Positions 27,901-38,223 of a stretch of 64,000 bases of DNA are shown here, in pieces (within the stretch, counting starts at the first letter, position 1; each line of letters begins with the position of its first letter). Where the stretch lies: contig CM043952.1 in assembly GCA_014529385.2 (NCBI GenBank), positions 57,954,119 through 58,018,118 on the forward strand, read 5' to 3'. The DNA is from Adiantum capillus-veneris. Lineage: Eukaryota > Streptophyta > Polypodiopsida > Polypodiales > Pteridaceae. Position numbers and translations under genes: made by a program. Under the pieces are notes generated by a model. It worked only from the letters and a program-made list of their open reading frames with translations, did no database searches and was not told the origin of the DNA.

Positions 27901-28660
27901 ATCTTGTGGTCTTCTTTTGTCAATATCTACATCCACAATCATCAACATAAGCCAATGTGTGCTCCAATCTATGTAGCTGCACTATCCTAGGATGTACCTT
28001 GGTGTCCAAACAATCATCGGGATGTGCTCTATCTTGAATCAAGGTGACATCTTTGAACTCTAACTACATGCCATAATCAAAGGGTCAATTTCATATGAGA
28101 AGGTGCCTTTGGCGTAGGAATGTCCTTTAAAGTCAACAAACCAAGGCATGACTCCTCTATAGCCTGAGAAGTGTAGCACAAGCTCAATATAGTGCTCTCT
28201 ACTTGTCTTGGCAACTTTACCCTCATGTGGTACTTACATGGTGTCTGTGGGTGGTGATATATGACTCGCCATCGTATCTGATGTATGTGACCTAGCAAGA
28301 TCTGTGTCTAGTGTGCTCGTTGTTTGTGGTGTGCTCTATGGTGCAATCTCTATAGCCTCTCTAGCATGTGTACTAGTCATAGTAGCCTGTGATGTGGATG
28401 CATCTGTGCTTGGTAACTTTGCGGGTGCACTATTAAGGATCTAGCTCCCATGCTCCATATTTCCCTTGCCTCTGCCATGATCTCAGCAAAGGTCTATCTC
28501 GTAGATGGTCTGGATGATGTGAATCCTTGAGGTGATCTAAGTCGTGATGGCTATAGACCAAGTATGATAGAGGGAAGCAACCTGGATTACTCCATCCATT
28601 TTCAATCCCTAATTCACCATGGGAGAGTATATGCATGGATTTTATCTTTGGATTACCCAA
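24997..28660. other. Degenerate region between elements, no gene recognised
   Basis: About 3.7 kb with short open frames only. The longest (minus, 27149-27487, 112 codons) is acidic and resembles nothing I know. From about 26280 to 28660 the base composition and the partly open minus frames suggest an old retroelement gag-like region, but no motif confirms it. The 25000-26280 part is AT-rich and non-coding. Confidence 0.45.
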
Positions 28661-28675
28661 GTCTATCCATGGGAA

Positions 28676-29049
28676 TACGGGAATATGGACAATAGTCGAT
28701 AGGTTTAGCAAGCAAGCACATTTATTCTTGTCAAAAAGACTAATTTAAGGCACATCAAATGGCAACCATCTTCATATCTCAGATTTTCAAACACCATGGA
28801 TTGCCAACATCCATCGTGTCAGATAGAGATCCTAGAATGATCAATAATTTTTGGAAAGGTCTCTTTCAAAATCTAGGTAGTACAAGTTTGAATTTCTCTT
28901 CGGCCTATCACCCACAAACGGATGGCCAAAGTGAGATAGCCAATCTTACGATACTCGATCTACTAAAGACTTATGTTACAAAAGTAGATCAATGCTCACA
29001 ATGGGAGAACTACTTACCCCTTGTAGAGTATCACTATGAAACTCTCTAA
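28676..29049 (+). pseudogene. Integrase core fragment of a different Ty3/gypsy element
   Basis: Plus-strand frames give [19 protein letters not shown] (first Asp), then after a frameshift ISQIFKHHGLPTSIVSDRDP (second Asp) and SSAYHPQTDGQSEIAN (catalytic Glu). The text differs clearly from the integrases of elements 1 and 2, so this is a third, unrelated gypsy lineage. It ends after LPLVEYHYET; no LTR, RT or gag is attached. A truncated relic. Confidence 0.88.
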
Positions 29050-29122
29050 TTGTTTACCGCTGTCTTTTACCGCGTTTTGTAGAGAGAAGGTCCAAAATCA
29101 ATTGGAGAGGGAAGAGAGAGGA

Positions 29123-29148
29123 GGGGGGGGGGGGGGGGGGGGAGGGGG
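29123..29148. repeat. G20 homopolymer
   Basis: Twenty consecutive Gs (29123-29142), then A and five more Gs. Such a run can form a G-quadruplex and is also a frequent site of sequencing error. Confidence 0.9.
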
Positions 29149-29475
29149 TGCATTCCAAATATTACCGCAACTATTGTCGTGATAGTTACCTCTGTTACTA
29201 TCACTAGTAATACCGTGTTTATTCTTGAAGTGCAATTTAGCGCCTGAACATTCAAATTCCGGCTTAAACATTCCCCACCTCGTCAAATTTTGGTGTTTCC
29301 CTCCCCTTAATAAAAATTAAAGAGCATTATATGAAATATTTTTATTTTTTTTAAATGATATGAAAACACGGAACAATCGTTAGCTATGTGGGATTAGACT
29401 TGGCTACAACTAAACTAATCAATATCACTTGATTAACATAATTTAGCATGCTTCACAAAATTAGAGAGAGGAAGA

Positions 29476-29476
29476 G

Positions 29477-29518
<42 letters not shown>
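29476..29518. repeat. (GA)n microsatellite
   Basis: A nearly pure GA run of about 40 bp in otherwise AT-rich, non-coding sequence. The 29050-29630 interval contains nothing else recognisable. Confidence 0.95.
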
Positions 29519-29521
<3 letters not shown>

Positions 29522-29629
29522 ATGGATGACACGACCAAAAAAATTCATAACTTAAAGTATACAAAATGTTTATGAATCATCTTCCAAAAGATCCCTACAA
29601 AAAGCATCATCCAATTCTAAGCCCATGGC

Positions 29630-30640
29630 TCATAAATCCATAAAGAGAGAAAAAAGATTGTCGTTTCTGAATGCGTTGGCTTCGTCATCTTTGAATTCGT
29701 CATCCTCCATCTCATCATCTTCATCATCACGAAAATCATCCTCGCTAAGACTTGCCGCCACTAGACTTGAATCATCGATCTCCCTCTCCTCTATCTTCCC
29801 CTCATCCAAAGTAGGAGGTGAAAGAGGGTCGAAGATGGTCTCCACTTAATTAGTGGAAAAAATAGTTCTCCCTCGAGGTGTTATGGGAATTATGAACCAA
29901 AGTTTTGATTGGTGTATTTTTGGGATATAGATTACGTAAAGAAGAGAAGCTCAAAGTGAGTAACATTGGTATAGCTAATATTACAAGCAAATAGTAATAA
30001 AAAAGGTAGTCACTCACCTGCTCACAATTGTGTGGCAAAACTAAATTGTCATACCTCCCTATGTGATGCAAAGTAGAGTCCACCATGTAGAGGCCATTCT
30101 CATGTTGTTTAGACACATTTGCAAACCGCTTACACTCCAAGATGAAGGTATGAAAGGTTCTAAAATTAACCTTTAGTATCCTTTCAATACTTCCACAGTA
30201 CCTGGCTCCATCACCATCTGTATCAAATTTTTTCATGATGCCACAGTCCATGGTGGTTCTACGCTTGTCAGTGTGGTGCGTATAAAAGTGACGACCCTTT
30301 GAACACATAGAGTTAAAGGAAAGGCACTACAAAATAGAAGAATATATTTTATCAATTACAAAGATAAAATCAAGAAAAAACTATACAAAATGGTTTATGT
30401 ATATGAGTACTCTACCTTTGGTATGCAACCTCGTGCATACTCCCATTCTTTGTCGGTGATGTCTTCTCTATGCACTTTTGCTTCAGTCATTCTCTCATGA
30501 CTCCACTCCACATTAATGAGATCTGGGAAACATGCAAGGTGTCTAGGCACTGGGGGTGCCCTCCCTCCTCCATGTACTTGTTTCCATGCTTCTCTCTCTT
30601 GCAAACTGTTAGCAGCAACCTAACACAGAGACCATTTTTC
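29630..30640 (-). pseudogene. CACTA-transposon gene fragment (DUF4216-like C-terminal region)
   Basis: Minus-strand exons with clear GT-AG borders. Exon a ends at 30416, where the coding sequence GCIPK is followed by GTAGAG. Exon b runs 30326-30018, from a TGTAG acceptor to a CAG-GTGAGT donor. A further exon lies around 29900-29630. Exon b reads TTMDCGIMKKFDTDGDGARY, then CGSIERILKVNFRTFHTFIL and ECKRF, and ends NLVLPHNCEQ. That is the pattern of the DUF4216 domain at the C-terminus of plant En/Spm (CACTA) Tnp2-type proteins. The last exon has TPRGRTIF and an acidic tail. A stop separates TPRGRTIF from the acidic tail. The N-terminal transposase core is not attached here; a matching Tnp2 core piece lies at 45870-46440, beyond element 2. 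Confidence 0.7.
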
Positions 30641-30687
30641 AAAGTTCTCTTTATAAAACAATTATTATTTTGATAAATCGGGAATAT

Positions 30688-31270
30688 TGTAACACCTAAT
30701 TTCTCGGATAAACTCTGTAATTAATGAGCCGGGGCTACAAGCTTCCAGATTGTATTAGCCAGTCATTTTCCTAGCTTTGGTAGAAGTCCATATTATTAGT
30801 TTTGACCACCCAAAAACCTTGGCTAAGTTTTTTATAAGGTTTTGGATAATGAAATACACAGCGTGAGCTAACGGCGCTCACTCCTCTCCATCTCGTGCTT
30901 CCTACTCCCTCCCCGGTTGTCACATTGCGATTGCGTTTGCTACATTGCAACCGTAGGTAAGAGCTCTAGCATTGACGTAAACAGTTCACAGTATTTTGTA
31001 GCTTTTGACGTCGGTGACCCGCGGTCTAATTTCATCATAACTAGGAATTTACACTTCTAAATCGATGAGAGATTGGTTTTTGGTGATTTCAGTCACTTGA
31101 GTGTAGCCTGAGTTAGATGCGAGTTTTTAGTTGTTTTGCAAGAGATCGACAACCTATTGTAGCCTGTATGCACTAGTCGAGTCAGCTTCATCCCATGGAT
31201 TGACAATTTAATCGTGGTTCTCGCTATACTGCAATAAGATAGGATGGTGAGGATAGACATGCATCCCACA
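30688..31270 (+). repeat. Probable 5' LTR of element 2
   Basis: Begins TGTAACACC, a common plant LTR start, and ends CCCACA two bases before a good primer-binding site. A TATA-like TTTTTTATAAGG lies near 30826-30837. No second copy exists in the window, so the left edge is judged only from the TG...CA ends and the point where the CACTA gene fragment stops. Confidence 0.6.
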
Positions 31271-31272
31271 TT

Positions 31273-31290
31273 TGGCGCTGTTGCCGGGGA
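31273..31290 (+). promoter_or_regulatory. Primer-binding site of element 2
   Basis: TGGCGCTGTTGCCGGGGA, two bases after the presumed LTR end. It differs from that of element 1 at three of 18 positions and fits the Athila-type (tRNA-Asp) site. Confidence 0.87.
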
Positions 31291-32869
31291 GGAATAGACC
31301 TAAACTAGGAAAAACACGAGCGTCTTGTGTAGTTGTCCATTAACTTCCTCTAGGTTCACCTCAAGTTAAACTTTCTCTTTAAAACCGCATAGCTTAAGAT
31401 TGTCGTCTTTTGCTGTGTAGAGGTAGCTTGGAAGTAATCATAATTGCTGAGTGCCTTTAGGATTGTAGGATTGTAGAGTTAGATTAGGATTTTGAGAATG
31501 ATTGGTAGACAAGACAAGTCTTAAGATCGATGCTCAAAAAAACATAAAACACAAGAAAACGAGTGTTTGTGGACACTTTCCACAACCCCATTGCATGAGA
31601 ATCTAGGAGTAGGGTAAGTAGGATCCAGAGTGGATTTCAGAATATTGCTCTCTCTCTGGAAGAATCAAGTGTGAGTTGTTATTGGAAGTTGCAGAATTTC
31701 AGGTCTACGGCTATAATTAGCTCAAAAAGACTCGAAACCACTCAATCCGACTGGAGAGTAAGCTTAAGAGTTGTTTGAACCAGCTAGTAAGCTCAAAGAC
31801 ACTTTGAGGTAAAAATTTCAAGAGTTGGCCAAAACTCAGATTATTTACTTTTTCTTGACATTTTAGGCCAAATTAAGTTTTGACTTGATTCATAGGCTTA
31901 AAATAGCTCATATAAAGACTGTCTTTGAAAAAATTGCAAAAAAGTGTTCATTTCAAGCCTGAAGTTAATAATCATGATTATTAACTTTCTACTCTAAATT
32001 GACGAAGGTTCATACCATTGACTCAATGTAGGTGTACAAACAACTTTTGTAAAGGCCCAAGAGATTTGGATCACTAAACTGGCAAAAAACTGGGTAAAAA
32101 CTAAAGTTTGTACTGACTTTTTGAATCTTGAGTGTAAATTGGGAAAAATTTGTCCAAACTTGTTTTAAAAAAATTCATAGGCTTATGTTGATGTGATAAA
32201 CATGTGTACATGCTCATTTGACAAAAAATTTACAAAAATTTGTCAGAAGTAAATAATCGTGATTATTTACATCTGCCCTATTTTTCAACTTTTATGACCA
32301 AGTCAATATACCACTAGTTTTAACATGTTGAAATAAGCCCACAAATCAAATTTGGTAAGAATTGGATCACTGGTTGAAAATTGTGACCAAATTTGCAAAG
32401 TTAGTCCCCGGACAGATAATTGATGACCATTTGACCAAAAAATGTCCAAACTTGATGAAACTTGGCTAGTGACCTTAACTAGAGGTGCTTAACAGATCTG
32501 TGTCAAAGTTGGGGCAAAAAGTTAAAAAAATATAGCTGGAGTAAATAATCGTGATTATTTACATCTGCTTCAAAACTTGAGAGATTTGCAAGTTTGAGTA
32601 TATCACAAGGTCAAGCATACCAAGTGGACTTCCCAAATCAATTCTGGTGAAATTTGGATCACAAAAGTGAGACTTAAGACAGATTCTCAAAATCAAAGTC
32701 TGCGGACACAAAAAAGTTGATAAACTTTATTAGATTGTATCTTTGTTTCTGGAGGGACTGCTAGACAAAGAACTTTCTGCTATACTCTATAGTAAAAAGC
32801 ATACAACCCTAGAAGTGTGTGTGTCAGATGCTATTGACTTAGGAGATAATTGTAAAATTTTCAACGAAG
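31291..32869 (+). promoter_or_regulatory. Element 2 leader with palindromes
   Basis: About 1.6 kb of AT-rich non-coding sequence before gag. It holds three palindromes: 31962-31987 (a perfect 26-bp inverted repeat with arms AAGTTAATAATCA), 32249-32270 and 32541-32562 (core TAAATAATCGTGATTATTTA, with a single G/T mismatch near the centre that would be a G-U pair in RNA). Spacing is about 290 bp. The sequence just before the third copy (GCAAAAAGTT ... AGCTG) recurs before the last copy in the ORF-X spacer at 42140-42170, so leader and spacer share ancestry. Confidence 0.85.
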
Positions 32870-32872
32870 AAG

Positions 32873-33316
32873 ATGTCCCTAAGGATAACCAAAGCGAAAA
32901 CAACATCCACTAAACCAGCACAAGTGGGGACGGCTGCTGCAGCACCACTCTTAGCCATAGAAGATATGCTTAAAAGGATGAACGACATGATGAAAAAAAT
33001 GCAAAAAGCACCTATGAGGGGACGAGGACAAGGCATACCTCCACAAAGACAACCAATTAGGCCACAAAAATGGAATGCAATCGAGGGTAAATGGACCAAC
33101 CATGAGATCCATGAGTGCTACTTCAGACCAAAGTATGATGGGAATGTCCATTATGTGCCCATGCGGCTACAAGGACAACCCATGTACAGATATCACTCTA
33201 ATATGGCCCAAGCTCAAAGACCACCAATGGGTATGGAAAGACCTCAACCCGTGCTGGGACAACAACCTCCGTATCCAGGACATAATGCAGTGCCCGTAAA
33301 GTACATGCACTCTTAA
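32873..33316 (+). pseudogene. Truncated gag (C-terminal part only), element 2
   Basis: An open frame of 147 codons. It starts with an Ala/Lys/Thr-rich stretch and DMLKRMNDMMKKMQK. It then matches the C-terminal gag of element 1: QKWNAIEGKWTNHEIHECYF, GMERPQPVLGQQ and PVKYMHS. The whole capsid helical region of element 1 (20995 to about 20480) is missing. A gag without capsid cannot assemble particles alone, so mobility would require help in trans from a complete relative; that is inference. Confidence 0.75.
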
Positions 33317-33351
33317 GGAGTCATAGATGAACAAGCATTCATCCACCACCA

Positions 33352-33855
33352 ATGGAGGAAGCAGTGACTTATGCTCCACCAGAGATTGCACCAATGTATT
33401 ATGTAGCTAATCAAGGTGTCAGACCTCCCATGGTAAGACCCATGATGAAGCCAAGAACAGGAAACTGTCATAACTGTGGTGCTGATGATCATTGGAAAAA
33501 TGAATGTCTAGAGCCTGACAAAAACCTTAAACCAATTGAAGCCTATTGCATACAATGTTGCAAAAAGGGAGGACACTTTCCAGAAGATTGTCCTAAAAAT
33601 TCATTGGACAAGGGTAAAACCATAGTAAACGTAGTCCAAGTGATACCTAGTAGCTCATCAGAGAGTGAACCGATTGTTCCAATCAAGGTAATCACTAGAG
33701 CCCAGGCAAAGAAAAATAAACACAACTCCTCTACTGATTTGGAAAGTATAAAAGTTTCCTCTCAACGAATCAAAAGGAGCAGAAACAAAAGATATGAGAT
33801 GAGAAAACAAAAACAACAGGTTGAAATTGAGAAGAAAGCAAAGAAGCTTTTCTAG
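33352..33855 (+). CDS. Nucleocapsid with two zinc knuckles, element 2
   Basis: An open frame of 167 codons continuing gag after a stop. CHNCGADDHWKNEC (near 33469) is a perfect C-x2-C-x4-H-x4-C zinc knuckle. CIQCCKKGGHFPEDC (near 33548) is a second with one extra residue before His. Next come VITRAQAKK, shared with element 1, and a strongly basic C-terminus. RNA binding for packaging is the expected role. Confidence 0.8.
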   Translation: MEEAVTYAPPEIAPMYYVANQGVRPPMVRPMMKPRTGNCHNCGADDHWKNECLEPDKNLKPIEAYCIQCCKKGGHFPEDCPKNSLDKGKTIVNVVQVIPSSSSESEPIVPIKVITRAQAKKNKHNSSTDLESIKVSSQRIKRSRNKRYEMRKQKQQVEIEKKAKKLF

Positions 33856-33897
33856 GAAAAACTGAAAGAAACTGGAAGTGAATTTAAAGAAACAATC

Positions 33898-34670
33898 GTG
33901 AAATCTGGAGGATCCATTCTGGTTGATAAAATTTTTGAGCCTATTAATGCCACCTTGGAAGCCTACCAAGTAGGACTTAAAGCGGGCCAAAACATGGAAA
34001 AAAAATGGAAAAACTATCCTTCTCCAGACATGGAAGCAGCTAAGCTGGAAGCTTATCAAAATTTGATAAGAATCACGCAAGAAATGCTGAAAAAACAAAA
34101 ACCCAAGATTGAAAGTATTGCAAAACAGGAACTTGTGGTAAGAGACACTCAAGAAAAAGCTGATGTGGTGGCAGAACCGCACCTTGAGACAAAAGAACGA
34201 GAGCTTATAGTGCCTGACAGCGAAGATTCCTTAGACAGAATTCCATTCGTAGAGGAAGACTAGCGAGGACACTTATGGGAAAAAGTGAGAGAGATCAATG
34301 ATGGGAGCCTAACTCTGAAGTCAGCTCCTATAGAGGAAGTATGGTTGGATAACCTACCTTTTGATATGAACATGGATGTACAATCCATGTACAGGGATTG
34401 TGGATTGGAAACTTCAGGAATGTTGAAACCATTGACCTTGAAAACATTACCTTCTTACTTGGGAGATAATGAAGATGAATCCATCGTGTGTAAGACGACT
34501 CAAGTAAAAAGAGCTTAACAGACCCTAGAAGTAGACAACATTCATTCAATCATGTCTACATCCATCCAATGCACTCTTACCTTGGGAGAACTGTTAAAAC
34601 TCATACCATACTTATGGAATGATTTACAGAAAACCCTAGAGAAGGTGGGATAACTGGGTTAATCTCAAAA
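33898..34670 (+). pseudogene. Gag-protease linker, element 2
   Basis: Frame 33898-34263 carries SGGSILVDKIFEPINATLEA and is Lys/Glu-rich. Frame 34285-34518 carries LKTLPSYLGDNEDES. A third piece reads CTLTLGELLKLIPYLWND. All three match element 1 in the same order (18524-19540). Stops separate them. No known domain, but the conservation shows a real lineage-specific part of the polyprotein. Confidence 0.65.
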
Positions 34671-34673
34671 AAT

Positions 34674-35162
34674 TTGGAAAATTTGAAAAATGAAATGGAC
34701 AACAAAGAGATTCGATCTGTTCCCATCCAAATGATTTCAATCCTCAACATTGAAGACAAAGATGAGGAACCCAAGGACTTAATAAAAGCTCAACAAGTCT
34801 TTTCAGACCTCTATTACGATGTACCTCATGAGTTAGCTGAACACTCAGCTACCTTAGAAGGTTCCGGGTCAGAAAAAGAGCATATGAGAGCTAAGATACT
34901 CTTAAAAGGAGGGGAGGAAAAGTTTTTTAACTTTCCAAACCAAAAATCAAGAAGACAAAAATGGTATAAACAAAAAAGAGACACCAGAATTGTGAAAACA
35001 CGACCTATGTCATCAGTCTCCAGTAGAACACAATTCCTTATGCAAATAGATGCAAATGATTGTGTAAAGGACAATATAACTGGAAAATATCCCTCAAACA
35101 AAAACTCAAAAATGTCTCAAACATCGAGAAAAACAAGGAAGGGTACTCAAGCAAACCAATAG
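34674..35162 (+). pseudogene. Remnant of the protease region without protease 1, element 2
   Basis: An open frame of 162 codons. Its start corresponds to the first 50 residues of the PR1 frame of element 1, and its end (EEKFFNFPNQKSRRQKWYKQ) to the basic end of the same frame. Between them no DSGA/DTGA or ILG motif is present, and the frame is about 200 residues shorter. The protease was therefore lost by an internal deletion. Confidence 0.65.
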
Positions 35163-35247
35163 GATTAGAAACCACTCATGACACGAGTTGAGCGGAAAAA
35201 GAAATATCAAGAGTTGAAAAAAGCTAAAGGAGATATACACAACCGAA

Positions 35248-36350
35248 ATGGAAACAACGGAAGAGGATGGTAAGGATGTAATGCATGTTCCATCCCATTA
35301 CAAAAAGTATACTCACCAAGATCAAAAAATTATAGTCGAACAACCTGCTAGGGAACTACGGAAACAGGGCAAGTCTTACGAAGGACCTGAAAACGCTAAA
35401 AGGATAGACTTGGCTGAACCAGGAGAAGAGCCTAGACCCAATTACATTGCAAATGACCTAACAGAAGAAGAAGAAAATATTTTGTTGAGCTTGTTAAAGG
35501 AATACCAAGATATCTTCGCTTGGTCTTACAAGAATCTCAAGGGTGTTGATCCAAAAATCTATCAACATACCATACCCATGAGAGATGTTGCGAAACCAAG
35601 TAGACAGAGACCATATACGCATAACAAAACATTTGTGAGAAAGATAAACGAAGATATTGGAAAAATAAAGGAAGCCAAAAATTTACGAAATTGAACACAC
35701 AGATTGGGTGTCTCCAATTGTGGTAGTACCCAAGAAAAATGAAAAATTACGAGTGTGTATTAATCTCAAAAAGGTGAATGTAGCTACCATTAGAGACAAC
35801 TTTCCTCTTCCGATAACTGAGCATGTCTTAGAACGAGTTGCAAAAAAAGAAACTTAAAGCTTCTTAGATGGATTTTCAGGATACAGTCAACTTTTGGTTG
35901 ACCCAAAATATCAGCATAAAACTGCTTTTGCAACATAATGGGGTATATTTGCCTATCGCATTATTCTGTTTGGGTTAACTAATGCGCCAGCCACGTTTCA
36001 AAGGTTGATGAGCCATGCTTTCAAGAATATCTTAGGAAATTCTTAGAAGTATATATGGATGATCTATGCGTACATTCATCAATCCGGGTTGATCATTTTG
36101 AACGCCTCAAAAAGGTATTCAAAAAATGTAGACTTTATAGGATTTGCTTAAATCCTGAAAAGTGCACATTCATGGGAAGACAAGGGAAAATTCTTGGACA
36201 TATAGTGTCTAAAAATGACATAGCTACTGATATTGAGAAGATTCATGCAATTGCTGATTTGCCTAAACCAACAACAGTAAAGGGGTTACAAGCCTTCATA
36301 GGGCATTGTGGATATTACCGAGACGATTCATCTACATGTACGCTATAATT
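35248..36350 (+). pseudogene. Reverse transcriptase, element 2
   Basis: Frame 35248-35694 holds DIFAWSYKNLKGVDPKIYQH and the first part of RT. After a frameshift near 35690 come DWVSPIVVVPKKNEK, NLKKVNVATIRDNFPLPI, FLDGFSGYSQL and FGLTNAPATFQRLM. The active site YMDDLCVH is near 36053-36076 and intact, followed by GHIVSKNDIATD and FIGHCGYYR. Stops or frame changes occur near 35857, 35938 and 36045. Apart from these the domain order is normal for Ty3/gypsy. Confidence 0.9.
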
Positions 36351-36908
36351 GCAAAACCCATGTATAGCTTGATTACACATTTTGAATGGACCGAGGCATG
36401 TGAAGAATCCTTTATGAATCTTAAGCAAGCTCTCACCTCAGCTTCAATATTGAAAGAACCACATTGGAATAAGGTATTCCACGTACATGTAGATGCTTCC
36501 AGTTTTTCTATCGGTTGTATACTAGTTGAACCGGGATATGGGAAAATTGAATTTCCTATTTCTTATGCTAGCCGACAATTGAACATGGTGGAAAATAATT
36601 ACACCACCACCAAAAGGGAAGGATTAGGAATGATCTATGCCGTTAGAAAGTATAGGCATTACCTATTAGACAACAAGTTTGTGTTCTTTGTGGACCACCA
36701 AGATTTGTTGTATTTGGTCGACAAGCCATGCAACACAGGAAAAATAGTGAGATGGTTCATCATTCTTCTGGAATTTGATTTCACTGTGGTTGTAAAAAAG
36801 GGCACTACACATCAACGAGCATATCATTTGTCAAGGATTGTTTCAAGGGAATCACCTAAAGGGGTAGACGATGATCTACCAGATGCCTATTTGTTATCCG
36901 TGGAATGA
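36306..36908 (+). CDS. RNase H, element 2
   Basis: A 200-codon open stretch. FEWTEACEESFMNLK leads into RNase H with VFHVHVDASSFSIGCIL (Asp), YTTTKREGLGMIYAV (Glu) and FFVDHQDLLYLV (Asp). VRWFIILLEFDFTVVVKKG and YHLSR follow. All expected acidic residues are visible. It overlaps the end of the RT frame by a frameshift near 36320. Confidence 0.88.
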   Translation: MWILPRRFIYMYAIIAKPMYSLITHFEWTEACEESFMNLKQALTSASILKEPHWNKVFHVHVDASSFSIGCILVEPGYGKIEFPISYASRQLNMVENNYTTTKREGLGMIYAVRKYRHYLLDNKFVFFVDHQDLLYLVDKPCNTGKIVRWFIILLEFDFTVVVKKGTTHQRAYHLSRIVSRESPKGVDDDLPDAYLLSVE

Positions 36909-37640
36909 TACCTTGATGGTCGGAAAACATTGTGTCATTGATGACAATGGCTCAAATGGATTCACAAATACCACTTCCTATCACGATTGGATTAATCAAG
37001 CAATTGGCTATGTATCAATTACTAGCTACTAGGCTATACAAAATAAATCGAGAAGGGATATTGATCTTATGCATTAATCCTAAAGAAAAATAACAGTACC
37101 TAAGTCAAGCACATGTTACCATAGTAGGACTTCCCTTTGCGAAAGACCAAACTATGCAACGAATCTTGAGACTTGGAGTATTCTGGCCGACTATGAGGAG
37201 AGATGTTCGCTCTTTTGTAAAGGATTGCCCTCAATGCAAAAAAAAACACCCATACCTCATGTAACATTGTTTCAAATGTCACGTGTTCCTAAGTGGAGTA
37301 ACTATATGGTTACTTACTTATCGAGCCGAACATTTCCTGTGGATATGAGTAAACACCGTCAAAGAGCAATTGAAATAGAAGCAAGAGACTATGCTCTTAT
37401 TGGGAACCAATCGTATTGGAGAGGTAAATATCAACACTTGCATCTTTGTGCAAATGAAAACGAGTATATTCCGAATATAGAACAAGCACATGCTGGATTA
37501 GCTGGAGATCACTTTTCTAGTGAGACCACTGCAAGAGTGATCTTGATGGCAGGCATATGGTGGCCAACACATTTTGGAGATTCCAAAGAATATGTTCAAA
37601 GGTGTGATGCTTGTCAACGAGCAAAAATGCCAACACGATT
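36905..37640 (+). pseudogene. Two consecutive integrase H2C2 modules, element 2
   Basis: Module 1 (about 36905-37245) begins MIP-stop-WSENIVSLMTMA and has the ligands H (LSQAHVTIVG) and C (KDCPQCKKK) around LGVFWPTMRRDV; its second His is not obvious. Module 2 (about 37280-37640) begins VPKWSNYMVTYLSSRTFP and has EQAHAGLAGDHF (H, H) and RCDACQRAK (C, C) around AGIWWPTHF; it is complete. Each module is about 115-120 residues and starts with the same P-x-W-S phrase, which supports a tandem duplication. Element 1 has the same pair. Confidence 0.78.
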
Positions 37641-38199
37641 AGATAAAATGGGCTCAAGACCAATGATGGGGGCTAGAGCTTTCCCAAAATGGGGTATAGA
37701 TTTTGTTGGACCAACACAGCCACCTGCTTATAGAACCCAAGATCAGTATATCATTGTAGCTATGTACTATTTGGCCAAGTGGGCTGAGGCTAAAGCAACT
37801 CAAAAGAATGATGCCAGAACCACTACTGCATTCTTATATAAGTATGTATTCACAAGATATGGAGTGCCAATATAAATTGTCAGTGATCGGGGAACTCATT
37901 TCCTCAATGAGGTAATCGAGTATTTGCTTAATGAGTTTATGGTCATCCATAACAAATCATCTCCCTATCACCCACAAGCAAACGAACAAGCTGAGCATAC
38001 GAATAAATTTTTTAGCTCGGTGGTGACTAAGGTAGTTAGTTCAGGAAGGACAGACTGGGAAATGAATCTCCATGCTGCTCTATGGGCTTATCGAGTTTCA
38101 TTCAAAACAACTTTAAATGCTACAACCTTTAACCTTGTTTATGGTCTTGCTGCAATACTTCCAATAGAACTTCTATTACCAACATTAAGGGTAGCATAG
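37641..38199 (+). pseudogene. Integrase catalytic core, element 2
   Basis: KWGIDFVGPTQPPAYRTQ carries the first Asp. The second Asp block (IVSDRGTHFLNEV) follows an in-frame TAA near 37873. The Glu block reads HPQANEQAEHTNK. WAYRVSFKTTLNATTF and ILPIELLLPTLR close the core. One stop separates the Asp blocks; otherwise the DDE residues are present. Confidence 0.88.
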
Positions 38200-38223
38200 A
38201 ATCTTGAGTGGACTGGACATGAA

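Noticed and set aside
30324-30340. CACTACAAAA string as a CACTA transposon end
   Set aside because: It lies at an intron-exon border inside the DUF4216-like gene fragment; no matching opposite end was identified.
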